Notes under the pieces: generated by a model
The model's database searches: none
What the model saw: only the letters and a program-made list of their open reading frames with translations
What the model was told of the DNA's origin: nothing
Shown: piece after piece, positions 11,863-22,355 of the stretch
Layout: each line of letters starts with the position of its first letter
Position numbering within the stretch: position 1 is the stretch's first letter
Position numbers and translations under genes: made by a program
From: Acanthochlamys bracteata
Taxonomy: Eukaryota > Streptophyta > Magnoliopsida > Pandanales > Velloziaceae
Assembly (NCBI GenBank): GCA_019914995.1
Contig: CM034144.1
Location: 2,233,489-2,297,488 of the forward strand
Direction: 5' to 3'
Length of the DNA stretch: 64,000 nt

Positions 11863-13190
11863 TGTTTGGACTCTTAAAAATATATTTTGATGATCACAAG
11901 CATAAAGAACTATTGTGTTTAAAATGATAATGATTTAATCTCAGCTATTGAAATAACAATAACATGATTCTATCAATACTAGCACAATCTAGATACAACA
12001 CAGCTAACTATTCTATAAAAAAAAACACACTAAAAATGGAGAAATAAAAATCACCCAGCTGGATCAGAGGAAACAAACAAAAAACAGCAGTCAACTACAT
12101 AGATGTTTAATACAAGAAACAGCTACAATAATGTGTCAAAATTTGATCCAACGCACACACGTCAAGACACAACACTACGGACCATAGAATCAAAATTATC
12201 AGCTGAAGAGAAGAAGCGCGCACTGCTGCCGGCGAGCATTAATTACAACGAAAATGAAGATACATATCAAATCATTTCCAATGATGGTGAATTAAATGAA
12301 AAAGGACGATCCGGTAAAAATCTCATCATTCCAAATTAGTCATCACAGAGAGAATCTCAACGGACAAATTTGAAGATCGAACAACATGTACTCAAGACAA
12401 TGCCTTGAAGATCGAGAAGGAGAAAGATATAAAAAGAATAAATGGAAGGTATAAAAAGAAGGAATTTTAAAACGGCAGCCAACTTGTAAAGAATGAAGAT
12501 ATAAAAGGATGAAAATTAGAACTGCAACGACAAAAGCAAAAGCTAAAAAGTTTTCTTAAGAAAAGCAAAAATCCACCGCTCCAACTGAAGCCAAAATTCT
12601 AAGAAATTTCACTCTAATCTCTGACTTCCAATTTGATTTTCTCACTTCACTCAATTTGTCAGGCTGCATGTGTGAGATAAATCCAGTACTTCAACCTGAA
12701 TTTTTTAACCTCTTTAAAAGATTTGTAAGTGCATTTTGCACTTAAGAGCAAGTAGCTTGTAGAAACTTTTGCTGGTAGGACTGTTTGTGTCATAAGTATA
12801 AGTTCTTGAATAGATAATATTTTGGGTAAGTGCTGTTGGTTCAGCTTGAGAAGTGAACCGATAGAGTTGTACTTGTCATAGCACAGTAATAAAATATTGT
12901 AGTTGTACACTCATGAATAGTAAAACTCACTCAATTAGAGTGGTTGTGGTTGTAGACAATTAATTTACTGAACCACGTTAAATATTTGTGTAATAGTATA
13001 ATTTAACTTTGAATGTACTCTCTCTGAAATTTTCCATCAACCATTCACTGCGTTCTGAACACTCTGTTTTAACTCTTTGTCTGCGTCCAGTTGACTAAAC
13101 TAAAATTATTTTACTGAAAAAAATTTCATGTTTTTTTTATCAGTTCAATTCACCCCTTGCATCTTGAGTTGAATATACAGAATTGAAACA
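11863..13190 (+). repeat. 3' LTR of element C
   Basis: It runs from TGTTTGGACTC to TTGAAACA. It carries the SIRE-like opening (TTTTGATGATCACAAG), and its end has TTCAATTCACCCCTTGCATC followed by TTGAGTTGAA, the same design as the LTR ends of A and B. It marks the right border of the nested C/A block. The left partner lies outside the window, so no duplication can be checked. Confidence 0.75.
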
Positions 13191-14333
13191 AATACATATC
13201 AACCCATTTAATAAATAAAATTGTTAAAATGAAAACTATAAAATTAACTTCCAACAATAATAGATGAAAATTATTAGATACTATATATCTAAGACAAGAA
13301 AAAATTAATTTTAACAAACTTTATAATATTAGTAAGGAATTAATTATAATATAAATAATTAAGTCAAAATAGTGTATAGCAAATTAATTCTATTGTTATT
13401 ATTTTTACTATTTTAATTATTAATTAATATGTACTATAAAAATAATTATACATATTAAATAGATTAATTTTTGGGTAAATTTGAAACTGATACGAACCTT
13501 TAATTTATCAAATTGATTTTAGGTTCTCAAAATTGATCCGTACCCAACGAATATCAAATGCGAATCCGTCGAATATCAAATTCGAACCTAATTTAAATAG
13601 ATTATTTAATTGAATTTACAGATCGGATTATATATTGTCAGTAAGCTAGCGGTGAGCTGCATAACTTGGCCTAGACGCAAATCCTTAGCTTTTTGAGAAT
13701 GGCACCAGTGCAACCCGTCGCCAAGGACCGGGTGCGACCCGGTGAGTACCTCAGTTAGAGTCCAACTGGGATTCAGTTTCTTTTCTTTATTTTCCTTAGC
13801 TATATAGGAGTCTACCTTGGTAGGAGGTTTGGGATTCAAAATCTGGAGCCCTTAGAAGGAAAGCTCTAGGCTATAAATAAGTTCCTGGTACTTGGCATTA
13901 TCTTCATAGAACGTCAATCTGGTTTTCTCTATTTTAAATTTGCTTCAGCCTTTTACTTAGATTTGCAATTGCGCTGCTACGCTTCCAGTACTGGAATCGT
14001 ATCAGCCGAACAAGTGGCACCGACGAAATGAAAAATTAATGATGGCGACACACACTTAACCTTGTATAATACCTTTCGCAGCTAATAGTTTTATTGATAA
14101 TTCTCCTTATCTGTTCAATTTGACATATCTGGGTTGCATAAAATATTCAAGGAAGCTAGACGTAGTCATAATATTCAGCTCAGAGAATAAATATAGTAAA
14201 TATCATTCATATGGTTTTCCATTGATCTTAAATATAGAAATATGACCAGAAGTTGTTAACATTTGATTAGTAGCCAAAAAAATACATAACAAAATGCTAG
14301 GACAGCATTTGCTATTTTTGGCATCCTTTTGGA
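13191..14333. other. Intergenic; possible solo LTR at about 13635-13998
   Basis: 13191-13600 is AT-rich with nothing recognisable. From about 13635 the base composition changes, and a stretch resembling an LTR begins TGTCAGTAAG. It has a TATA-like CTATAAATAAG near 13870 and ends near GGAATCGTATCA (about 13998), followed by GCCGAACAAGTGGCACCGAC, which resembles a gypsy leader. I found no matching second LTR or target duplication, so this is tentative. 14040-14333 is probably the 3' flank of the BTB gene. Confidence 0.35.
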
Positions 14334-16575
14334 TCAAGTCGCAAACTTCCCTGTACTTACTTTAGCCCTCAGATGCAGAACGCCATTGATGAACCAACGG
14401 CTGTCTTCTGCAATGAACTTTTCCCATGGCATGCCAAATATGTTTCTCCATCCCATTAACTTTCCCCTACTGAAGTTAAACAATCCAGTCTTCTTGCGTT
14501 CGAACTCACCCGATGGCCCTTTTCTGGCATGAAAGCTTACGTATACTTCAAAAGGGACAGCATTGGCTACAGTTTCTACATAGAGACTAAAGCATACGAA
14601 CGAATCCTCTGGATTTTCTTTGTTGCAATATGCAACGACACGGAGACTGTTCTGATCAATTTGGAACCACTTCGATGAAAAATGACCAGAAGGGTAGAGA
14701 CTCGCACAGTCCTCTCGATTGAGATTAAGATAAACAAAACAAGATTCTTTCTCCTGATTTAGATTAGGAAATACAACACATTGCTGAACTGGGTGATCAA
14801 ACTCCATCATCTGTCCAGGTTCCTTTGTATAAGCCCGCATTGAAAACAATTTATCATTTGACTTATCAGAATTAAGGGGTTCACGATGTAGATTCAAGAA
14901 ATCTAATTTGGAAGACGAGGCATTCAACAGAAATTTGGCGCTAAGCTCGTTATCTGGTTCGTTGCACGTATTGATCAATTGTACCAACTTTTGGCTTGTC
15001 ATCTTTTCAAAGCGGATGAGAGGGCCAAGTCGAGACTGTAAGATCTCACGGCGCTCATTCAGATTTGGATAATGTTGCCGTGCCCATTTAAGCAAAAAAT
15101 CACAAACTGTATTCTCAGATGGCACCTGAATTTTATCAATGCTGAAAACAGACTCGATGCCATCAATAGTAAGGGACATCAACTCATTCTGAGACCTGCT
15201 CACAAGAGAAATTAAAAGTCATTTGCCCTTTTATTCAAAATATTTTTCATTATGAAAACATCCATAATTATAAAGTACTTACTTGTCTATGTCTCCGAAG
15301 GTATGAATAAAGAATTCCTTAGCAGCATCAATAAGTGACTGAAACTCTGGAGTCATCTGAGTTTTCGCAGCCAACTCCAAATACATCAATGCAGATTCTT
15401 TGGTCATAGGCAAAAGTCTTAGCTGCTCTCTGCATTGCCTCGTACAAGAACTTACGCTGAACTTATCAGCAACCATCATCAGATTGAGCAGATGAACCGG
15501 TGAGGTTGATGTCAATTTTTCAGTATATATGAAGTTCATAAGCTCCATGAACGGTTCTTCCTCTGCATAACAATTAGAGAATTGGTTAGGAAACCTGTAT
15601 CTATGCTCCCTATATTTCTCGGATTGTTACTTACATGCTAAGGCTCTAGAATTTTCGACACCGTTTCCAATGGCATTGAATATACGAATTTTGATTTTAT
15701 GTAGAACATATAAGCGTGCCTGATATATGGATAGGGTATGCAAAAAATAGCATAGATTAACACGCGAAGTTAACAAAACCGAGATAACTTAACGCTGATG
15801 AATAACTTAGCAATGGATTAGAAAAATAACTCAAGCCTAACTAACAAATTAATGGTGATCATTATATATGGACATTTCAAGTGCGTACCTGAGGCATTAA
15901 TCCTTACGGTAAGTTCTTGCTTGTCAGAGTCAGACTCGCTCATTCCATTTGAGAAAAACTGGTTGTAGAAAAGAATATTATCAAAACCAAAAATGTTAGA
16001 ATCAAACATATATAGTACTGATATGTACAAGAAAGTTGGGGCTTGCTTGTTATCATACCTTAAAGAAGAACTCGGATTTGAATGCCAGCACTGCAGAATT
16101 GACATGCAAAGAGTGAACCTTTAAAGCACCTGTTTAGCGACAGATCAAAAGAAATTAAGCCGGTTCTTTGTTGGTAACAATATATTAAAATACCCCACGC
16201 AGAAGATCTATTTGTAAAATTTTATATAATCGTGCTTTTATTAACCTTTGTGTTTTATTTATAAAATCAAAACAGAAGTGAAAAAAATAGGTTTCTATCA
16301 AGAATCTTAATCTAAAGATTAATGAGGAGAATTTGATAACCTTGGCTTGCATTAATAACCATTGCCTTCGATCTTCTGTTAGTTCTGGCTTCACCGTTTA
16401 GCAAGGAAGCAGGGAAAGGGCACAGGTAGTCGTCCTGCATGACTTCAATGCGAAGAACATGGTCGGAGAATTTCTCTGAATTGAAAGCGAACTCAAAGCT
16501 TTTCCTCTCTTCATCGTCTCCGATCACATTGACATCATCGACATCGCGGCAACTGCCAAGCGGCTGTTCTTCCAT
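14334..16575 (-). CDS. BTB/POZ-BACK domain protein, POB1/LRB-like
   Basis: The five-exon model is 16575-16341, 16129-16059, 15958-15889, 15562-15283 and 15195-14334. All junctions are GT/AG, phases agree, and it encodes about 505 aa. Such proteins are substrate adaptors of CUL3 E3 ubiquitin ligases; Arabidopsis POB1/LRB1-2 act in the nucleus on light signalling and defence (family knowledge). An FEFAFNSEKFSDHVLRIEV block opens the protein. The BTB fold runs over exons 2-4 (KVHSLHVNSAVLAFKSEFFF, FSNGMSESDSD, FMELMNFIYTEKL), then a BACK region (FLLKWARQHYPNLNERREIL), then a PHR-like C-terminal half ending FINGVLHLRA. I chose ATG 16575 because the upstream in-frame ATG (16647) has AAACCCTAAG, typical 5'-UTR sequence, after it. 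It is somewhat shorter than Arabidopsis POB1. A donor-like GTAAGT in the last codons leaves the 3' end uncertain. Confidence 0.9.
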
Positions 16576-17693
16576 TCCGAATGAGAGAGAAACCTGAGTG
16601 AGTGAAGGACTTAGGGTTTCTAGAATTTGGATGGAAAAAATGGACACCAGATTCCCTACTCCTTTTTTCGAAATTAAATGACAAGATAAATGCAGTAATT
16701 AATATGAGTGTCTTATTGTGGTAGGCAACTGTTGCTAGTTTGAGTGGTCAAAACCGCATTTCTTTGGTTCATACGCACAAAATTAGGTGAACATATAAGG
16801 TAAAACATGATGGATCAGAGGTAATACAACAACGTAGGGTTAATGGCTGTTGCGAACTTTGAAGTAATTTCTTGAGAGGGACGAGTAAGGAACGGTGTCG
16901 TTTATTTGTTGATACAATAACCTATATGTATGAGATGTGTTGCCTTAAAAGTTTGTTACTGAAAAGTGATGAAGAAGTTAACTCATGAGATAGAGGATAC
17001 ATTAGGGAACATATATTGAAATTTTTGGGTAAACTATGATAAAGAATAGATGATGGAAATGGTACCTGTTGAAACCCGAACACCATCTGATCACACAAAT
17101 GTGTCGACGTTGGCCACAACATGCATTTATGTCGTTAAGGCTCGAGCAAAAGCGAGACAGACGATTTTAATCAATTTTATATAAAAATTAATTAATTTAA
17201 GGCATGCGAAGATATCAAAACTTGTTCAACGCGCAAATATCAAAAACAAAACTTGATGTAAGACATGTTCCGTTCATTTTTTAAAATATAATATTATTTC
17301 AGTTATACATTTTATTAATGTTTACATATAATAAGTTTGAAAACATATATTTAATATATTTAAATAAAAATATTAATAATATAATTACTTTTGAATTCTT
17401 ATTATTCTATGTTTTTAAAAGAGTGTACAGTTGTAATTAAAATATTTATTTCATTTTCATTCGTAGCAAACCAAACACATCACTAAAAGTCAAATGCATC
17501 CAAATCTTCCTGATATTCACTCACCTATTCGCGCTAGACCCCATCCCACACGCTACTCTTGTGCTTTTTATTTTTAAAACAGCACCATTCTAAACAACTC
17601 CGTAGCTGCACTGCTAACACCAGAACAGAAACGAACCACAACCGTGTCCTCCGCGTTAGCTTCTGTGTCTCTTCTCTTTCTTCCAAACTATTC
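16576..17693. promoter_or_regulatory. Divergent intergenic region between the BTB and UPF0496 genes
   Basis: The two genes point away from each other, so this 1.1 kb holds both promoters. The BTB side has a telobox-like AAACCCTAAG close to its start. Around 17098-17163 is a segment (AAATGTGTCGACGTTGGCC, then GTCGTTAAGGCTCGAGC) that recurs at about 29387-29455. 17160-17470 is AT-rich. No other element can be assigned with confidence. Confidence 0.5.
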
Positions 17694-18803
17694 ATGGGCT
17701 GTTTCCACAGCACGCCGTCTGTGGACTGGGACACCACCACCAACAACAACGCTGCAGATCTCAGCGAGTTCTACGCAGATGCTTGCCGTCTGGAACCTGC
17801 CATCTGCTCCTTCGACGCCGCTCTACGGCAACGAACAAGCCGCGTCGTTTCCGCCATCGCCCTTGATGCTGAATCTCTCCGCTCACTTTCCTTCAAATCT
17901 CTTAAGGAAGCTGCTGACGGCCTCGCATATGTCGGCCGCAGCGCTTCTGATGCTATTCTCGAGCTCAAAGACGATATAGCTTCCGACCCTGATTTGGTTT
18001 TCTTCGTCCGTGAGCATTTTAGAAACGCTGTAGAGATGTTGAAATTCTTTGCTGCTCTCCGCGAATGCTTGCCGCTTGCGCGCGAGATCGAGTCCATTGC
18101 AGCCGCTGCCATTGAATCTATCGAGCGGGACGACTTCGCCAGAGCGTTAAAGAAGCTCGCCGAGTTCGGTGCTGCTGGAGATCCATTTACCAAAGGTTTC
18201 GTTGAGAAATTCCGTACGATTTGCCAGCAGCAGCAACAGCTACTTGAAGCGCTTCGCACTAAGAAGGGCGAGCTTGATCGCAAGCTTAGGTCTGCAAGAA
18301 TATGGCGGAAGGTTTGGGGCGTCCTTTTCGCTTTAGCTTTCGCTACGGCGCTAATCTGCTCAGTAGTTCTCGCTGCAGTATCAGCTCCGCCGGCGGCTGT
18401 TGCAGCCGGTGCAGCAGCTTCAGCAGCAACGGCACCTTTAGGAGAATGGTTGGGCTCCTTATGGAAAGCGTACGAAAAGACAATTAAAGATCAGCGGGTG
18501 GCGGTCGCGAAGCTGGAGGACGGAGCTTCCTTCGCGATTCACGATCTCGACAGCATAAGAATTCAAGCGAAAAGACTTCAAGGTCACCTTGGAGCCTTGG
18601 TGCGGAATGTAGAGTTCGCGATCTTGGAGGAAGAAGAGGAGACGGCAGTGCGCATGGCTGTCGGAGAAATTAGGGCGAAGCTCGCAGCATTCACAAGCAG
18701 CGTGCAGAAGTTGGAGAAAGAAGTCGATCGATGCAGTGAAGCTCTCCGGGTAGATGCAGAGGCGATATTGAAATCAATCACCGACGGCAGAGGAGATGAC
18801 TGA
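17694..18803 (+). CDS. UPF0496 (DUF677) family protein
   Basis: An intronless ORF of 369 aa, GC-rich relative to its surroundings. I chose ATG 17694 (MGCFHSTPS) over the in-frame ATG at 17559. MGCF fits an N-myristoylation/palmitoylation start, the upstream extension is low-complexity, and conservation with the pseudogene copies does not require it. Helical DUF677-type sequence fills residues 20-200 (LRSLSFKSLKEAADGL, AILELKDDIASDP, LKKLAEFGAAGDPFTKGFV). A hydrophobic Ala/Val-rich segment lies at about 207-250 (VWGVLFALAFATALICSVVL), followed by a charged helical C-terminus (310-369) with coiled-coil character. The family is plant-specific, membrane-associated and poorly understood. It is intact here; two truncated copies lie at 43-49 kb. 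Confidence 0.88.
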   Translation: MGCFHSTPSVDWDTTTNNNAADLSEFYADACRLEPAICSFDAALRQRTSRVVSAIALDAESLRSLSFKSLKEAADGLAYVGRSASDAILELKDDIASDPDLVFFVREHFRNAVEMLKFFAALRECLPLAREIESIAAAAIESIERDDFARALKKLAEFGAAGDPFTKGFVEKFRTICQQQQQLLEALRTKKGELDRKLRSARIWRKVWGVLFALAFATALICSVVLAAVSAPPAAVAAGAAASAATAPLGEWLGSLWKAYEKTIKDQRVAVAKLEDGASFAIHDLDSIRIQAKRLQGHLGALVRNVEFAILEEEEETAVRMAVGEIRAKLAAFTSSVQKLEKEVDRCSEALRVDAEAILKSITDGRGDD

Positions 18804-19529
18804 CAGAGTCAACTGATAGCTACAATTGATGGATACTCTTGTAACCTGAATTTACACAGTTTTTCTGAGCGTCTGATGAATTTGAGTCAATGGGAGGGTT
18901 GAATTTGGTCGACAATTGTTTTGTTAATTATGATGGAAAACATTTGGTAATTATCAGATTAATTGTTCAAAAGTTTGTTGTTTAGAAGTTTTTGATCATT
19001 AATTTGTTTTGTATTTTGGTCATTACAATTGTAGAAAAACATATGTTAGTGAGGTTTGATATTGTAGAAAAACATCTTATTGACTCATCCTTCTAGCTTT
19101 CATTGTAATTGCCTACAGTGTTTACTTATTTCTCTAACATATTATAACACTGTTACTTTTTACTTGTTTAGTTATTTGAAATAGATGTCAAAATTAATGA
19201 CTTTCTTTATTAGCTTCGAATTGCTTCAAAGTTAAGGCGAATTGTTTGAAAAGGTATAACGAAAAGCAAGTGCTTTTACTCCGTTCGGGCGGAGTGTTGA
19301 TCTAGTATTTTGGGAGTAATATAGAAATAACATTTTTTTGAAATAGAAAAGAATTTTTTTAAACTAAATTTTATTTTTAAAAAAATATTAAGTAATAAAA
19401 ATATTTTATTTCGTAAATTTTTTTATATTTTTTAAATAATTTTTTTAAAATTTATAAAAAATATATTAAAAACTTAAATTATAAAATTAAAAATTAATTT
19501 TTTAGAATGAAATGCCAAACACTCACATT
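18804..19529. other. 3' flank of the UPF0496 gene, AT-rich
   Basis: T-rich sequence directly downstream of the stop is probably 3' UTR and terminator, though no single polyadenylation signal stands out. From about 19320 it becomes very A/T-rich and carries no recognisable gene. Confidence 0.5.
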
Positions 19530-20066
19530 TAGGGGTGGCAATATGGATTCATGGGTCGGTTCCGGATCGACCCATATAATAACCGGGTAAAAAATATTCA
19601 ACCCTAATCCGACACATTTATTTATAGGGTCAAAATTGTCAACCCTAACCCAACCTATTTATAACCGGGTTAAACTCGGGTCGACCCATTTAATAATTAA
19701 ATTATTAAATAAAAATTATAAATATTAATTTTTATAATAATATATCAAAATTATTAATTATGATATATTTAAAAAGAAAAAATATTAATTTGACAAATTT
19801 ATAAATTAAATAAAAATTAGTTAAAATTAAGATAAATTAAAAATATATATATACAAATTAAATTCAAATTTTTTGTTATTTTTTTCTAATTATTAAATAA
19901 TATATACTATATAAATAGTTAAACAGGTCATTTTCGAGTCAACTCGAACCTGGTCCGAACCCGTTTAAAATTTTCGGATCATTTTCGGGTCGACCCGAAA
20001 TCGACCCATACCCGTCTAAGGCTTGACCCGAACCCGATCTTTTCGGGTCGAATTTTGCCACCCCTA
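19530..20066. mobile_element. hAT-type MITE, 537 bp
   Basis: Perfect 12-bp terminal inverted repeats (TAGGGGTGGCAA and TTGCCACCCCTA) are flanked by a perfect 8-bp target duplication, CTCACATT, at 19522-19529 and 20067-20074. An 8-bp duplication with this kind of terminus is typical of hAT transposons. Internally it has subterminal GGGTCGACCC-type words near both ends and an AT-rich core with no coding capacity, so it is non-autonomous. Confidence 0.88.
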
Positions 20067-20312
20067 CTCACATTTCAGCAGAGACATGAATAATACGTGC
20101 CGAGGAAAAAATATCTTGATGGTAGCAGCGCATATGTGATAATGAAAGTAACTTGAAATTTTAAAATAAATTACAACATACGTATATATAGGCAAAAAAT
20201 GTGTAAGAAGTGTCTATTATGTAAGACAAACAATGTTTTACTTTTGAAAAGATTGTTGAAATTATCTTTTACTACAGCCAAAGCAATAGAGAATGAGAGC
20301 TTTCCGACAAAA

Positions 20313-20710
20313 TGATACACTTAAGGAAGACACGATTTCAGCAAGACCCAGAGAACTCGACATCCACCAGTTAGGTGCACAACATGCACCGAGTGCAACC
20401 TCTAAGGCCTTAGAGGCAGTTGAACGTTAGGGGACTCGGTTAGGACTTGCACATCTCAAGGCAGCTTAGATGTAACTGAGTCTATGGAGATTCTACTCTA
20501 TCAGCTAGTTTAAGTTGTGAGGTGGAATTCTATTAGGAGAAGAATTCCTTAGTTAGGCCATGGTAGTTAGAGTTCTACTAGGAAAGAAACTCTTATAGCT
20601 AGCTATTAATAACCCCTTTCATGATGTGCTAATCATGGAGAAGAATAATGAAGTTATTTATTTTTACTTAGATTAGCTACTTTTAGTCTTAGAACATAGG
20701 AAACACATCA
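20313..20710 (+). repeat. 5' LTR of the gypsy element
   Basis: Starts TGATACAC after CAAAA and ends AACACATCA. From about 20345 onward it aligns closely with 27500-27854 (GTTAGGTGCAC, CTAAGGCCTTAGA, GGTGGAATTCTATTAGGAGA and TATAGCTAGCTATTAATAA are shared). The first 30 bp match the 3' copy poorly. The next bases, GCTATCACGAGCC, look like a damaged Met-tRNA primer site. Confidence 0.75.
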
Positions 20711-20736
20711 ATTGCTATCACGAGCCACCGGTCTCA

Positions 20737-22057
20737 ATGGTGACTTTCGCTCCCATCACAGCATCACCGAACTCACCGACGTCACCATCATCAGCATTAA
20801 CTATCAACACCGGAAATTTTCTGCAAATACCTTCCACCCAAATTCCCCCACAATCTCCATGTCAACCTTCTATACAAGATTTGGCTAACATGGTCACACA
20901 TCTAGCAACGGACTTCCGTGATCACAAACGTGAGTTTTGTGAGTTGCAACATGGACTTCGCACTCTCAAGAACTCTGTTGCCAATCTTTCCCTCCCATCT
21001 ATTTCTAATCCTATACCATCGTTTTCAATACCAACTATGGCATCTACCCAACCTGGCCTCAATTTGATTCTACCGGAAACAACAATAGGCCATCCCTCTA
21101 CCTCACAAAGCACAGGCACAACCCGAACACGTCTCACCACTACTCACAATGCTTCCCATGTATAACGTCCCTCTTTTACTAACTCCTACAACTAACCCAC
21201 TGTGCCCAGTCAAACCCATCAGAATTTTCAACCAAACCTTCCCACGTTTGGCGCCTTTCACTCCTCCTAGCAACCTACTTTCCACGCACATATCCAATCG
21301 ACCAATGACAACATCAGTCTTAACACAAACAGCACCTCCCGAACGCACAAAATAGTTACTTGCACCAATTCAGAATTTTTCCTTATGTCCATCATTATCA
21401 TCAGTAGTACGTTCCAAGGGACAAACACAAGTTTCTCACCTTTGACGGCACCGGACCGTACTAATGGATATACCCTCCTAATCGTTACTTCAGATATTAT
21501 CAAACCCCTCCATAGGAGAAGGTCTTCTTGGCATCCATGTATCTACGTAACGAGGCCAACCATGGTTTCAAAATTTTGAACGAGATACACCGAACAACTC
21601 ATGAGAGGAATTTGCCGACGTAGTCCTATTCCGTTTTGGTCCAACTCATGAGAGGATGCTCAACTTTCTCTCAGCACAATGCATGGATTAGTCGGTCCAC
21701 AAACCATTTGAGTTGTAGGCATGATAAAAAAATAAGAGATATTCATTCTTATCGATTTAGACTCAACTCACACTTTACCGCAGATCGCCTAGCAAAACAT
21801 TTGCATCTCTCGGCTATAGTTGTTCGCTCATTGCAAGTGGAGCTAGCCGATGGAAGACCTCACTCAGTTGAGTTGATCTATAATTCAGTCCCATTGACAA
21901 TTCAAGGGGCTGCAATTATCGTATATGCATACCCGTTTTTCTTAGAAGGCAAGAATCTCGTGTTGTGTATTCAATGTCTCCAAAATCTTGATGACGTTAT
22001 TTGTAATTGGGAACGATCGGATATGCGTTTCACACTATCGAATCAAGAACTCATCCT
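20737..22057 (+). pseudogene. gag of the gypsy element
   Basis: ATG 20737 opens a Ser/Thr/Pro-rich frame to 21165, broken by a stop. Later short frames (21385-21579, 21636-22057) carry on in other registers and stop at the copia insertion. The placement right after the primer site, and the Pro/Ser/Thr-rich start followed by a short helical region, suit a gypsy gag. I see no clear zinc knuckle, so the assignment rests mainly on position. Confidence 0.5.
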
Positions 22058-22248
22058 TGTTAGATTTCATTTAGGCTTATATATAGGTCCATCTTACTTT
22101 GATCTATGTAGTAATATTTTAGTCCTATATTGATTAAGTTTGTTAGGTAGACTATTATGATTAACTATATATATGTACCCATTAGATGTAAGACCAGTAA
22201 CAATAATTATTATCAATTTTATCATATTTTTTTTTTTAATTCGTTTCA
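22058..22248 (+). repeat. 5' LTR of the nested copia element
   Basis: TGTTAGATTTCATTTAGG to TTCGTTTCA, paired with 25843-26038. It carries an alternating TATATATA run near 22165. Confidence 0.9.
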
Positions 22249-22355
22249 TAATATCAGAGCCATTCGATATCGAGATTTTTTTTCTCAATTGTCAATTTAA
22301 TTAAATTTTATTTTTCATCAAATTTAAAGTTTTTTTTTCGGCCTAGCTTGTTATT

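Larger units (their letters stand above)
1..13190 (+). mobile_element. SIRE-like Ty1/copia retrotransposon C (3' part, split by element A)
   Basis: The window opens inside this element. What remains is its accessory third ORF (1-417, 1100-1259 and 10582-11345), a T-rich spacer, a purine tract just before 11863, and a 3' LTR (11863-13190). Element A (1260-10576) interrupts it. Host sequence resumes in homologous register after the duplicated target CATCA (1255-1259 and 10577-10581), which shows the two pieces were once continuous. Gag, pol and the 5' LTR would lie left of the window. The lineage call rests on likeness of the third ORF and LTR layout to elements A and B. The element is dead: its ORF is interrupted and has several stops. 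Confidence 0.75.

Noticed and set aside
16576-16647. Start of the BTB protein at 16647
   Set aside because: The added 24 residues include AAACCCTAAG, a common plant 5'-UTR motif, and the added sequence is unlike the family N-terminus.
17559-17693. N-terminal extension of the UPF0496 protein from the upstream in-frame ATG
   Set aside because: Low-complexity sequence over the probable 5' UTR; MGCF at 17694 is a typical start and matches the pseudogene copies.
17771-18283. 170-aa minus-strand ORF opposite the UPF0496 gene
   Set aside because: Antisense shadow of a GC-rich coding exon, Ser/Arg-rich and without a domain.
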